From positions 2,046,001 through 2,110,000 of the forward strand of contig NC_089442.1 in NCBI RefSeq assembly GCF_026210795.1: a DNA stretch of 64,000 nt, read 5' to 3'. The DNA comes from Rhizophagus irregularis. Its lineage: Eukaryota; Glomeromycota; Glomeromycetes; Glomerales; Glomeraceae. Made by a program: the position numbers and the translations under genes. The notes below the pieces were generated by a model that had not been told where the DNA came from, searched no databases, and saw nothing but the letters and a program-made list of their open reading frames with translations. Within the stretch, counting starts at the first letter, position 1, and the number at the start of each line of letters is the position of its first letter. Below are positions 41,152 through 52,971 of this stretch, piece after piece.

Positions 41152-43713
41152 ATGTCAGCTTATAAAACCGCTATAGAAAATACTCCGGAAGTAGTTGCAG
41201 CTGCTGCGGAATTTGCTGGAAGTGTAGCTGACTTAGGCAATTCGTTAGATATTGCAAAAGCTACTCTTGGAGCCGTAGGAACTGTAGGAGAGGCTATTAA
41301 ACCATTCGTTCCATTAATTGCAGTTGTTACAACGGTAATTAGTGAAATTATCACTATCTATGAAGACGCTCAGTATAACAAAAAAATTTGCAATGCTTTA
41401 ATGGATAGAGTTCAAACAGCCGAAAGTGCTATTAAAACTTTAAATAGACGAAAGCAAGAAAATGAAAAAAATTTCCTTAGTAAGGAATATTATAAAGCAT
41501 TTGTAAAATTTACTGATGTTATGAAAAAAATTAAAGATTTTATTAGGGACATTAGTCAATTACAAGGTTACAAAAAATTCATACATGCTAGTTCTATTAA
41601 AGATAAATTTAATCATTTAGTTGATGAATTTGATACTGTTATGAGTGATTTACACTTTACTTTGACGGTTGCCAACGAAGTACAAAGAGAAATTGATCAA
41701 AAAGCACTTGCTGATGATATTGCCGAAATGACAAAGGTAAGTTATTAATAAATGATAATGTTGTAAGAGAAAGAAATATATTATTATCGGCTAATTTATT
41801 ATTTCTTCTTTAAACGATAGTTCTTGGAAAGGATTGAAGGTGGTATTACCGCTGGTAATAACCAAATTAATACGGTTCTTCAAGAAGTCATATTAATTAA
41901 GAATCAAATAGAAACATTTACTGATATTAAGAGAAGTTATTTACCAATACCCGAGACTATAAAAGCGACTACAATAGATCCAAAAGAACTTACAGATCCT
42001 ATTGGAGGTAAAGCATCTGACCGTCGTGGGAAAAAAGAACCTTTTATTTTAAAGAAAACTTTGAAAAATAGTATAGAGGTTGCTTGTGTTCCTAAATCAA
42101 TCCCTGAAGATAATTCTATGAAAGCTCAAAAGATTCAAGCTCAGCTTGCTATTTTGGGGAAACTTCAAGATTCTCCTAACATATTGAAATTTTATGGACT
42201 CTCTCATGTTGATGATAATTTAGTTATGATACTTGAATGGGCTGAATTGGGAAATCTTCGCGAAGTTTATAATAAATTCGATATCGTCTGGACTGCAAAA
42301 GTAATTAACAAAAAATTTTTCTTTTTTTTTAAAAAAAAAATAAAAAAATATATATATTTATATTTATTATATTATATTCCGTTTCCATAACTTTATTTTT
42401 TTTTATTCTTTAAGGTATCTATTGCTCTTGGAATTTGTCGAGGCATCACTTTCTTGCATTCCTGTAATATTTATCATCACGATGTTCGTTGTGAAAATGT
42501 TATGATGACTTGGCATTTGGAGCCTAAACTTACAAATTTTGAATATGCGCGTCTTACAACTGATTCCACCTCTAACGTTACTAATCTAACTGAAATTGTG
42601 CATTGGCTTGCTCCTGAGAAATTGAGATCTGCTAACGTTCAACGTTATAACGCAAAATGTGAGATTTTTAGGTGAGATATTACAAAATTCATTTAAGTAA
42701 TTGGTTATCCCCATTTTTATTTTAACATATAAAATTATTTTCCCTTTACAAAGTTTTGGTATGTTACTCTGGGAGTTGGCTTTTGAAAAAGTTCCTTATG
42801 AAAATTGGGATATGAACAAAATAAGAGATCATGTTTTGGCTAACAAAAGAGAAAAGATTTCCTTTGGTAAAGAATCAAGCAATATACAAAAACTACAACA
42901 AGGTTATGCGAAAATTATTGTTGCTGGTAAGAGATTATCGTATTATGGTATGCTTTGAATATTTTTGAATTATTTTATAATAAATTTTAATCTTAATTAG
43001 CCTGGCAAGATGACCCACAAATTCGAGCGTCATTGCAAGAAATATTTTTAGAATTACACTCATTGTATACAGAGTTTTGTTCCACAGTAAACAGTTCTCC
43101 TGTTCTTAAACCCGATAAAAGTTTAGATTTAGATGGATCTAAAGCAACAGCTCCAGTTTCTATTAGTGATGAAGGAGGGTTAGAATTGCCAGATATGGAG
43201 GATTTCTCTATTGATGCTATAGTTGAAATTATGCCACTTGAAGAAGGCATTGCAGCTCATAAGAAAAAAGAATTTCAAGTAGCATGGGAATGTTTTAACG
43301 CACATTCGGATTTAGGAAACACAACAGCTAAATATTGGAAAGGATATTATTTATGGGAAGGTTATGCTTGCGAAAAAGACAGAGTTGAGGCATCAAATTT
43401 ATTTAAAGAAGCGGCTGATGATGGATTACCAGATGCACAATTAAGATATGCATTTAGTTTGGTTGGAAATCCCGGAGCTAAATTTGATAAAGGTGTATTT
43501 ATTGAATATCTTACAAAAGCTGCAGAAAATAATAATAGTACAGCCCAATTTAATTTAGGTGATTTATATATGCACGGTAAATTGAATGTACCAAAAAATG
43601 AAGAATTAGGTATAAAATATTTAAAATTAGCCGCATTATCTAATCAGCCCAAAGCTATTGAAATCTTACAAAAATTGAAAATTAACATTTATAATGACGA
43701 TAAAGTAAGTTAA
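41152..43713 (+). CDS. MLKL-like helical domain + pseudokinase + Sel1 repeats
   Basis: Exons 41152..41736, 41821..42300, 42415..42671, 42754..42926, 43001..43713; 735 residues. A stronger donor (GTAAGT at 43705) could splice to 43788..43799, ending KILT. Residues 1-230 are helical (IKPFVPLIAVVTTVISEIITIYE, then CNALMDRVQTAES), the pattern of the four-helix MLKL/HeLo-like N-terminal domain (written here in two parts). A kinase fold follows: VACVPK (no Lys at the VAxK position), ILEWAELGNLREV, HHDVRCEN for the catalytic loop, NFE instead of DFG, APE in WLAPEK, then FGMLLWEL. No glycine loop is visible. Loss of Lys, HRD Arg and DFG Asp makes it a pseudokinase, like animal MLKL (GFE there). From about residue 570 come three Sel1-type repeats (AKYWKGYYLWEGYACEKD, AQLRYAFSLV, AQFNLGDLYMHGK). 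It may be a scaffold or membrane-acting effector; cell-death function is only inference from the domain. Confidence 0.8.
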
Positions 43714-44184
43714 CCTCTTTATTTTTATATTTTTTTTTATAATTTTGTCTGTTTTTTAAGAAAAATTTCGACCTTTTTTTTTCATAGATTCTTACATAAT
43801 TTGAGGAGTTATTCTTAGTGTAGTGTGTGATTTAACGTGTAATAGAACTATTTATGATTTTTATATTTAAGTGTAATTTATTATTATTTTTTTTTACGTT
43901 ATTAATAGAATGAATCAAATAAAAAAAACCAAAATTTCAATTAGATTAATTGATCATCAAATTACTCTTAACGTAAAAGTACTATACCTATACGTTTCAA
44001 TCACGATCGGCATATATTGAAAGAATATAATTATATAACATTTTCTAAAAGTCGGGTCTAAACCGCGCAATATTATATGTACTGTACATAAACAAAACTG
44101 CAAAAATCATCGCTTGATATAAGCATCTTATTTTTAGTATAATAAAGTAAAAATTATTTATTAAAGCATATCAAAACAATATTA
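43714..44184. other. Intergenic between convergent genes
   Basis: 471 bases of AT-rich DNA shared by the 3' ends of the pseudokinase gene (+) and the next small gene (-). Contains the optional last exon 43788..43799. Nothing else recognised. Confidence 0.5.
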
Positions 44185-44659
44185 TTATGTATATGAAATA
44201 TTGTTCAATTTATCTTGCAATGCACTATGAATATTATCCCTAATTTTGACCCGTTTCGTTTCACCATCTTTCAACTTTTCAATTGTAGACTCAACTTCTG
44301 ATATGATAGAGCTGTTCAAAAATCTTGTGCTGCAATTGGCTCTAGTGAACTTGTCAAGGTTTTCTTCAACGATTTCAGAGAGAGTTTCTAAATTCTGTAG
44401 GGAATCGTTGTATTCTTTAATACCCTTCCTTGAATATTTAATAAAAAAAAATTATTTTTTTTTTTAAAACAAAAAAAAATTATATTTGATCATAAACTTA
44501 CAAAATTTCAGCAAATTTCAATGATAAATCTGGAATGGTAGGTTGATTAGCAGATTCTTTATTCGAGATAGTTGAATTATACCTCATAGGCAGCATCATA
44601 GACCTCATAAGACGAATTTTAGAAGTGACGGGTAAACTTTTTTGTAGAACTTGCAACAT
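44185..44659 (-). CDS. Small probable mitochondrial protein, 2 exons
   Basis: Spliced complement(44502..44659, 44185..44428), 133 residues, with GTAAGT..CAAG intron borders in phase. The N-terminus MLQVLQKSLPVTSKIRLMRS..MRYNST is a basic amphipathic mitochondrial-type presequence ending near an R-Y cleavage context. The rest is acidic-basic helical (EYNDSLQNLETLSEIVEENL; ESTIEKLKDGETKRVK) without a membrane span, so a matrix protein is likely. The upstream in-frame ATG at 44704 would bury the presequence, so the inner ATG is chosen. The family is not recognised. Confidence 0.65.
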
Positions 44660-45603
44660 GGTTATGTTACTTTTGACTAGAAGAAATAAAATTTTTACGT
44701 ACAATTTATGTGATGAAAAGGTTTATTTATAAAAGGAGTTTACTTTGCAACATACGCAGTATGAATGGTTAAATATTTGTCATCATCCAATTTAAATAAC
44801 TTATATGAACAAAGAAAAGAAAATAATCATGTAGCATAGCCATATTCTAAGTGCTCAAAGAAATATAAAAGGGTAGTTGGATTACTCTAATCTTCATATT
44901 GGATAACCAAAAATCTCTAACGTTTATAGAACAATATCAAATGATAGTTTCATTAGTAATTTTACTATTCCAAAGTTGTAAACTTTACGTAAGTATATTT
45001 TATAAATTTTATATTTTTAATTTCAGATCGTGATTTAACACGTATGCATGTTTCATTCATAAAATTGGCACTTATTTTACATTTTGTTTATTACCTCCCA
45101 TTTCTTATGAATCTATATGCTATAATATAATTTCTCTATGAACCTATTATTTTCTGAAAGGTTAATATTTTTGCTCACATGATCTATAAAAATCTTGCAT
45201 TTGTAACTATCTTTAATTTAATTATTATATGCTAAAATAGGGATAAAATATCGAAGAAAAATCTAATGATCGATTCAAAGATGCAATAAAAAAGAACATC
45301 ACAATGATCATGTTAATGAAAGACTTTAAATTAATACTGCGCGCTATATAATTTAATATCATCTCTTCAAATCTTACCTTCATTCACTGTTTATTAAAAA
45401 TCTACACAATATTACAATTTATCAATTGTGAATCCTGAAAAGCTATTGATACATATTACATACTGTATCTTTACTATTTTGTACAGCAATATTATCAATA
45501 CAAAAAACAAAATCAAGGATTTATATTTAGAAAATGTTCAAGTTGTATTGATTGGAGAAGCTCCTCAACGGTGTTACCCTAGTCACGTGTAGAGTTACAT
45601 CTA
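44660..45603. other. Intergenic, no gene seen
   Basis: AT-rich DNA up to the TIR element that starts at 45604; only short random frames. CACGTG occurs at about 45583. Confidence 0.5.
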
Positions 45604-46810
45604 CCAGAAAATTTTTTCACCCTCACGTGACTTATGTGACGCATAAATTTTAATTGGCTTAATATTTGTTTCACATCTTACCATTTTTTTTACTACTATT
45701 TTTTTTATATTTTGAAAATATTTACATTTATATACTTTTAAATGTTAGAAAAAAATGTAAAAAATTTGAACAGTTATATTATTATATACTTTATAAATAA
45801 AATTTATTATAAACTTAATTGACCAAAGTGAAAAAAACAAAACATTTTGCGTGTTTGAAATATTACAAAATTGTGAATAACTCCAGATAGATTAATTGTA
45901 TCTTTATGAAAATTGAGATGCAAGTAGTTTCAGCCCCTCTGAACAACTTTCAATTAATAATGGAGGTCAATTTCCTTTGTCTAAAGTGCTCAAATTACGC
46001 TCTAAAGATAGGAAATAAAAAAAATAAAATTCCTAGTTAGTGTTGTTATGAAAAATGCGAATAACTCCAGATAGGCTGACTATACCTTTGTGAAAATTAA
46101 TATGCAGGTAGTTTTTGATCCTTTGAACAACTTTCAATTAATAATAAATGTCAATTTCCTTTGACTAAAGTATTCAAATTACGCTCTAAAGTTAGAAAAT
46201 AAAAATCTGCATGTTAGTATTGTTATGAAAAATGTAAATAACTCTTGGCAGACTGATTGTACCTTTATGAAAATTGATATATAAATAGTTTCAGACCCGC
46301 TGAACAACTTTCAATTAATAATGAAGGTCGATTTTCTTTGATCAAAGTGCTTAAAATACGCTCTAAATTTATGCAACAGAAAAAATAAAATTTGCAAGTT
46401 AGTATCATTATGAAAAATGCGAATAACTCCAGATGGACTGGCTGTACCTTCATGAAAATTAATATTCAAATAGTTTTAGATCCACTAAATAACTTTTAAT
46501 TAAAATGAATATCAATTATCTTTGACTAAAATGTTTAGAATACACTTTGAAGTTAATAAATAAAAAACAAATATGTATTCTGAGACTTTTATTAAAAAAG
46601 TTATAAAAAAGCATATTAAAGTTAATATTGTTAGTTAAAATGTTTAAAAACTGCAAATAGTCAAAGTTTTACAAAGTTTTAATAGTGAAAAAAAAGTGGT
46701 GAAAAGGTAGTGGAAAGAGTGAGTGTGGAAGATATTATGAGTAAACAAATAATAAAATAGTAAAACTAATCGCATCACATAAGTCACGTGAGGGTAAAAA
46801 AAATTTCTGG
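45604..46810. mobile_element. Non-autonomous TIR element, 1.2 kb
   Basis: The left end CCAGAAAATTTTTTCACCC... (to TTATGTGACGC, 45643) is matched in reverse complement at 46771-46810. The arms are about 40 bases and each holds CACGTGACTTATGTGA. The interior is non-coding and dominated by a four-copy ~180-bp satellite. No clear target duplication was found (left flank ATCTA, right flank CAATA), so the superfamily is undetermined. Confidence 0.7.
45860..46560. repeat. Four tandem copies of a ~174-185-bp satellite inside the TIR element
   Basis: Successive copies are marked by GAATAACTCCAGATAG at 45883, 46058, a variant at 46235 (AAATAACTCTTGGCAG) and 46420. Each continues through ..GAAAATTRATATGCA.., ACAACTTTCAATTAATAAT and TTTGACTAAAGTGCTCAAA. 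Copies differ by many point changes, so the array is old. No coding frame is conserved. Confidence 0.8.
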
Positions 46811-47000
46811 CAATACTGGAAAGAATCATCTTACTACGCCAGAAGATCATGTGGAAAATTAGGATTTATTGTGCCCAACTGTGCCAAGCTGACCTAGCCA
46901 TAGCCTACTTAGCCTATTATTTTTATTATATTTATTATATTAATTATATTTAATATAATTGATATAATTATTTTATTTAATATATTTAATTTATTTATTA
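46811..47000. other. Spacer with pseudo-satellite TTTATTATATTAA
   Basis: Short AT repeats (TATTATATTTATTATAT) lead into the MULE's left end. The last nine bases (46992-47000, TATTTATTA) are the left copy of its apparent target duplication. Confidence 0.5.
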
Positions 47001-47244
47001 GGGAATTACTAAACTTAACCGAAAGGAAATTTCCTCCCCCTCTCCTGTAATGTATTACTAATTATTTATTGGCTGATCATTTTATCATATGATTAATAAA
47101 CAAACTATTTATATTTTTGTACTACTTACTATTTTATTTGTACAAGATAAAATTTTTTTTACGCGTTTTTTTATTCTTTGTTCTTTGTACTTTTTATCGT
47201 ACAAAAAAGTTAACTGTTTCACATGTTTTGTAAATAGTAATAGC

Positions 47245-50176
47245 ATGTCTTATAATAATAAATGCAATAAGAGAATAAGATCAGGTTCACCTGATAACTA
47301 TGAAGAAGAATATATAGCTCTTATTTTAGATGATTCTTCAAATATTTGTGAAAAGGAAAATGAAAAAAATATAGAAGCAGAACAAATAAATAAGGTAAAT
47401 ATCTCTTTGGCAAAATTTTTACTTCTTAATATTCTATTATTCTCTTAGTTTAAATCTTTGTAAGAAGTTATTCAATTGCTTTTACTTGAATACATTTTAA
47501 AAGTTATTTAATTTTTTAGAGAATACTTGTTAATATTGATAATTCAGAAGACTCAGAAGAAGAAATGGAAATAAAATTACATGTTGGACAATCGTTTCAA
47601 ACTTGGTTAGATGCAGAAAAATTTTTAAATCAATATTCTCTAAAAGAAGGATTTAGTATTAGACGAAAACGAACAGAAAAATTAGTTGAAAATGGAATTG
47701 AAATAATAAGAAAAATAACTTGGGAATGTTGTTGTGCTGGCAAATACCAAGCAAAAAAAGTAATTAATCCAGAAAATCAACGTAATAAAAAGTCTAAATG
47801 TACTGATTGTCAGTGGCATGTTAATGGAAATCTTCCAAAATCTAGTTCAAATATATCATTTACAACTGTTATTAATGAACATAATCATCAAATGATACCA
47901 TCTCCATCAGCTACCATTGCTAAGCATCGAAAATTAAATGAGGATATAATTGAATTTATTAATTTTTATGTATTACATGTACAACGGGTGCACGAAATAT
48001 TAAAAATCTTTTAAATGAACAATTTCCAGGACGAAATATTAACCAAAAAAACCTATACAATGCTATTCAAATGGCAAAAAAAAATTTAGCAATTCGTCAA
48101 AATTATGATGATCCTGATACGCTTCAGTATTTATATTCTCAAAAAGCTGAAGATTCACGATGGTTTATTGAAACAAAATTTGATGGACCAGAACGCCATT
48201 TATGTGGCTTAATTTGGATGTTCCCAGATTAACAACATGCGTGAACAAGATATCATGATGTTATATTCTTTGATACAACTTCTCGAACAAACAAATACAA
48301 TATGGTTGCTTGTTTTTTTGCAGCAATAGACAATTGTAACTGAACACGCCTAGTAGCAACAGCACTTCTTGAAGATGAAACTGAAGAAAGTTTTGTGTGG
48401 GCATTAGAGATGATTAATAAAGCTACAGGAAATTTAGTGCCACGAGTAGTATTTACAGATTCCGATCCAGCAATGAGTAACGCAATATCACTTATATATC
48501 CTAATTCTGCTCATTGTTTATGTTTGTTTCACATTGATTTAAACCTTAAAAAAAATTTGCGTAGTAAACTTACTACAAAAATATTTCATGAATTTTGAAA
48601 AGATTTTTTTCAATGTAGAAATACCTTATCTCCTGCAATTTTTGAATCCCGATGGCAAAATTTAAAAGAAAAATATTCTTCTGTATCTGGTTATCTTAAT
48701 AGACAACTAGATCCATTAAAAACTAAATGGGCTGTTTGTTATATTAATATTCAATTTACTGCAGGTGCAAATAGTACTCAGCGTGTAGAGAGTTTAAATA
48801 AAAAAGTTCATGATAGTGTAAATTCCTGTTCATCTCTCTTAACACTTGTAAAAGAAATTCAACAATTACTTGATGATGAAGCAAATTATATTAGAATACA
48901 AGAGTATAAAGATGAAATTCCAAGTATTGGACTGGAAAATGTAGCCCAAAGATACTTTACATCTATTGAAAAAATTGTTTCAGATTATCTTATGGCACCA
49001 ATGATTATACCGGTCTGTAAGCAAATGCAAGAATGCTTTTATTACGATGCATTTATGCTTGAAATTACACAATGGGAGGCAATTATTGAAGTAATCACCA
49101 AATAATTATGCTTAATTTAGATAAAGATTGTATTATTTTCTAAAAAATTTTATGACTCTATTTTATTAAGACATATACCGAAGATAATTATAATGAAGGT
49201 GTACGTGAAGATTATTACGAAATTGCCAAAATTTTGCTTGGCGATATCTCAGCAACAATCACAAAATCTGAAATTGTAAAAATTTGGCGAATTGTAGTGT
49301 CATGTGGACTTAAAAATCAATATGTTGTATTACTTTCTGACGGGTCTCACAGATGTACATGTAATTTACTAATTACACACGAATATCCATGCAGACATTT
49401 TTACAAAATTTTAAGAACATCTCCAAATGCAAAATGGCATGTAGGGTTAGTATATTTATTCATAAATTTAGTAGAACTTTAATCAAATAAGTGATTTATA
49501 ACGCAAGAATACAACTTTATTCATTCATATTATTCATTATTAAATTGTAATGCAGTTCTAATGATATATTGTTTTATTTTTATAGGCTAATTTCTAGTCG
49601 TTGGTATAAGGATGATAAAATTGCATCAAATTCTATAACCCAACAGCTCCTATTAGTATTTGTTCATCAGAAGATAACGCAACTAATAATACCACTAATT
49701 TTAATCTAGGACACATAACAAAAATAAGAGGCAGCGAATTGTATACTCCAATCCTTCAAGAACTTAATAACAACCGTATAAAATATGGGCGTGTACATGG
49801 TATGCTGAAAAAGGCCATTAATTTAGCACTTGCTACAAACTCATACGAAGAGTTAATTGGCATGTGTCAAGATTTTTTGGTTAGAAAGCAGGATACTTTA
49901 GATCAAAATCAGGTAAAGGAGACGTTAGATAATGAAGAATTAGACGTAGTAAATCCAATTATTACAGTTAGAAAGGGAAGGCCACCAGGAAGGGTAAAAA
50001 GTGCTGTTAAAATTCAAGATAAGGAAAGCAGAAGACATTGTTTAAAATCAATTGACCTTAATGTTCAAAAAGGTGGCAACGAAACTCAATTAGGTAATAG
50101 CAGGGATAATAGAAAAACTTGTCAAAATTGTGGGCAAAAAGGGCATAACCGTGCAACCTGTAAATTTACTGATTAA
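47245..50176 (+). pseudogene. MULE transposase with FAR1, DDE, SWIM and zinc-knuckle parts
   Basis: Exon 1 47245..47394 (acidic N-terminus) joins 47520 on. The FAR1-type DNA-binding domain lies at about 47600-47920 (FSIRRKRTEK, WECCCAGKY, CTDCQWHVNG, INEHNH). The MULE catalytic core has Asp in IFFDTTSR (~48260), Asp in VFTDSDPA (~48460) and Glu in TQRVESLN (~48785). An intron at 49091-49169 precedes ..DYYEIAKIL. The SWIM zinc finger is CTCNLLITHEYPCRH (~49360). The C-terminus carries a RKGRPPGR AT-hook-like motif and the CCHC knuckle CQNCGQKGHNRATC. Breaks: frame change near 47985, stops near 48230, 48340 and 48596, and a frame change near 49635. The catalytic triad is complete but the protein cannot be made. 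FAR1-SWIM MULEs are known from plants and fungi; domestication is not suggested here. Confidence 0.88.
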
Positions 50177-50809
50177 AAAATATTTAGAAGTAACGTGAAG
50201 CATCGGTTATAAATCAACTTAATACGAAGTTTTTTTTTGCAATAATAAATTAGATTGATATTTGTTACTTGCATCGGTTATAAATCAACTTAATACAAAG
50301 CAATATTGATATTTGTTACTTTACAAGAGAAATTAAAATCTAAATTATACAACAAACAGATTTCCTCGTAATACTAATTCTCAATAGATATATACTATCC
50401 TTAACTACGTAATACATTTATTTACCGAAATTACGCTATTAAATTAGAATGTTGATGTCATTTCAAAAACAAAAGAATGCCATCATAGGAGAAAGAAAAA
50501 TTATCTAATTAAATTAAAAAAATTGTCATAAGTCCAAGAATACCGTTCCTAAAAATGGAATTAGTACAATTAATATCGTTTAACAAACAAAAGGAAACCA
50601 ATAAAAACATGGAAACTATTACCTACCTATCTGTTCTTCTATGCTAATTCCAATTCCATTAATCGTATCTAATCAGCTCTCCGCACCTAGTCTAATCACG
50701 CTAATCAAATGGTTTAATAATCCTTTATCTTTATCTTAATAATTCATAAATCCGATATTTAACGCTGGAAGTGGACTATATCATTTATTAAAATCGTCTC
50801 AAATCTAAG

Positions 50810-51480
50810 AAATAGTTCCTAAAAAATGAAAATAAGACGTTAATTTCCGTTTAACAAGTTTAACAAACAAAAGTAATCCACCAAAGAGAAGGAAATGAAC
50901 ACCTACCCATTATAAAGAAGTCCAAAGCAATTCCTAAAAAAAAAAAAAGAATACAATGTTATTTTCGTTTAACAAGTTTAACAAACAAAAGAAACCCACC
51001 AAAGATAAGGAAACAAACACCTACCTATTAAATCATCTCAAGAAGTCCAAAAAGAAATATTTCCTAAAAAATAAAAAAAATACGACGTTTAACAATCTTA
51101 ACAAACAAAAGAAATCCACTAAAGATAAAAAAATGAACACCTACCTATTAAAATCGCCCAAGAAGTCCAGGAAGAAGCAATTCCTAAAAAAAAAGAAGAG
51201 AATATGACGTTATTTCCATTTACAAGTTTAAAAAGCAAAAAAAACCCCTACCAAAGATAAGGAAATGAACACCTACTTATTAAGTCATCTCGAGAAGTCC
51301 AAGAAGAAATATTTCCTAAAAAATGAAAAGAAAACGACATTTAACAATCTTAACAAACAAAAGAAACCTATTAAAGATAAGGAAACAAACACTTACCTAT
51401 TAAAACCATCGAAGTCCAAAACGTCCCTAAAAAAATGGACGTTAATTTCGCAAGAAGCAGAAATCGTTAAAGACGTTTAA
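50810..51480. repeat. ~120-bp tandem repeats near the MULE right end
   Basis: About six units share TTCCTAAAAAA, a GACGTT, TTTAACAAGTTTAACAAACAAAAG, CACC/TAAAGATAAGGAAA, ACACCTACCTATTAAA and AAGAAGTCC (shown as separate blocks). Repetition keeps one frame open, so lysine-rich ORFs at 50956-51207 and 51265-51480 are by-products and not genes. The GTTTAACAA blocks may be transposase-binding subterminal repeats; that is inference. Confidence 0.75.
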
Positions 51481-51571
51481 TTTCGTTATAAAACGGTTAA
51501 AAAAAAATAGTAGTTTAAAATACGCTAATACTTATTTAGATTTAAAAAATTTTACAAGGGGGGTAGAGGAG

Positions 51572-51575
<4 letters not shown>

Positions 51576-51602
<27 letters not shown>

Positions 51603-51642
51603 CCCAAATTTTTTTTTTTTTTTTTTTTTTTCCCCCCCCCCC
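51576..51642. repeat. Homopolymer tract T27-CCCAAA-T23-C11
   Basis: Pure T runs followed by an eleven-C run abut the right TIR (GGTTAAGATTAGCAAT). Such runs are hard to sequence, so length and even order may be wrong. The C run extends the CCGG of the TIR. Confidence 0.8.
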
Positions 51643-51671
51643 GGTTAAGATTAGCAATACTCTATTTATTA

Positions 51672-52143
51672 TATTAGTTATATTTCTTATATTTATTATA
51701 TCTATTATATTTATTATATCTTTATATGTAGTAACTTTTATATAAATAACGTTGGTATTTTTTCTTTGTTATAAATTTAGTTCCTTCAGTTCACCTTAGT
51801 TCTTTTAGTTCCTATTAGTTTTGATAAGTTCTTGTAATTATAAAGTTCTATAATAAAGTATAACCTTTTACACTATAAACGAACTCCCTATTTTAAGCGT
51901 GTCTTGTTTGATTGGATTTTAGTCATAGTTAAACGTACTTAATCTCCCTAACTGCAAATCATAGTTAATTTATTCAATATACCAAATTGATTAACAACGA
52001 AATAAAAATTTAAAATTTACGTAAATATATACTCATTAGTATGAGGATAAGAAAATGGCTACAATAAATACCATCCAATAATTTTAGGCAATCAATATAT
52101 CATATATATTCTTTAAGATATACAGATAACAATGTAGTGGTTG
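51672..52143. other. Spacer between MULE and hAT-like element
   Basis: AT-rich, with TTATTATATTTA-type short repeats at the left and no coding potential. Ends with the eight-base target duplication AGTGGTTG (52136-52143). Confidence 0.5.
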
Positions 52144-52963
52144 TAGGGATGGTAAAGTCCTAGGTCCTGGACCTAAAGACCTGGTCTGGGACCTGGTAGC
52201 AGATCTTTAGGTCCAAATTTTGGACGAAGCGGAGCAGGTCCTAAAAAGCCCTAGCCAATAAGGTTATAAGAGATACATATGTTTAAATTATATATGTATA
52301 ATTTGCTGTAAATTTGATTTTAAGTAATTATAAATTATAAAAAAGTGCGCTGCAATATTGCAATACAATTTTTATATTATTAAAATCATATAAAAAATGA
52401 GTTGCGATATTGCGATTCACATTTTTATATTAAAATCAATATAAAAAAGTGAATCGCGATACCGCAACTCACTTTTTTTATATAAAATCAATATAAAAAA
52501 GTAAATCGCGATACCGCAACTCACTTTTTTTATATAAAATCAATATAAAAAAGTGAATCCCGATACCGCAACTCACTTTTTTTTATATAAAATCAATATA
52601 AAAAAGTGAATCCCGATATCGCAACTCACTTTTTTTATATTTAATTATTACTAAAATTCATAAAATCTATAAATAACTTAGTCAGGACCAGGTCCTGGGA
52701 CCAGGTCCAGGACTGGTCCTAACAGGACCTGGTCCGCAGGTCCGTTCAATAGGACTTATAGGTTCCAGGATCAGGACCGGATAGAGCTCCTAATGAGTCG
52801 AGTTGAGTCGAGTCACGAGTCAAAAACCTTAATTTTAAAGTACTATTTATTAAGTTAGAATATAATTAAACGAAAATTACAATTATGCGAGTCAAAAATG
52901 CGAGTTTATGCGAGTCATTTTCGGAGCTCTAGGACCGGACCAGGACCAACCTAACCATCCCTA
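52144..52963. mobile_element. hAT-like non-autonomous element with perfect 8-bp TSD
   Basis: The terminal inverted repeat TAGGGATGGT opens the element and its reverse complement ACCATCCCTA closes it. AGTGGTTG is present on both sides (52136-52143 and 52964-52971), an exact 8-bp duplication as made by hAT transposases. TAGGGATG-type ends fit the superfamily. Subterminal DNA at both ends is packed with GGTCC/GGACC words (likely transposase-binding repeats), and the centre holds a hairpin array. No ORF, 820 bp. Confidence 0.85.
52340..52650. repeat. Tandem hairpin units in the hAT-like element
   Basis: About five units of ~57 bp. Each reads AAAAAAGTGAATCGCGATA then CCGCAACTCACTTTTTT then TATATAAAATCAATAT. 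AAAAAAGTGA pairs with TCACTTTTTT in the same unit and GCGAT/ATCGC words are nested, so every unit is a hairpin. The last two units have CCCGAT in place of CGCGAT. Confidence 0.85.
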
Positions 52964-52971
52964 AGTGGTTG

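Larger units (their letters stand above)
47001..51662 (+). mobile_element. Mutator-like element (MULE), 4.66 kb, decayed
   Basis: The ends GGGAATTACTAAACTTAACC (left) and reverse complement GAGTATTGCTAATCTTAACC (right) match at 16 of 20 positions. Both continue inward with a C/A-rich AAATTTCCTCC block. The same nine bases TATTTATTA flank both ends (46992-47000, 51663-51671), the 9-bp duplication typical of MULEs; the region is AT-rich, so chance is not excluded. The interior has a broken FAR1/MULE/SWIM transposase and then 1.3 kb of subterminal repeats. Confidence 0.75.

Noticed and set aside
42993-43250. Minus-strand 85-codon ORF
   Set aside because: Lies antisense within exon 5 of the pseudokinase gene and has no features of its own.
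47089-47244. Upstream extension of the MULE first exon (MINKQTIYIF...)
   Set aside because: Hydrophobic AT-driven translation next to the TIR; the acidic segment from the ATG at 47245 is the more credible start.
50956-51480. Lysine-rich ORFs 50956-51207 and 51265-51480
   Set aside because: They are translations of the ~120-bp tandem repeats inside the MULE; repeat structure explains the open frame.
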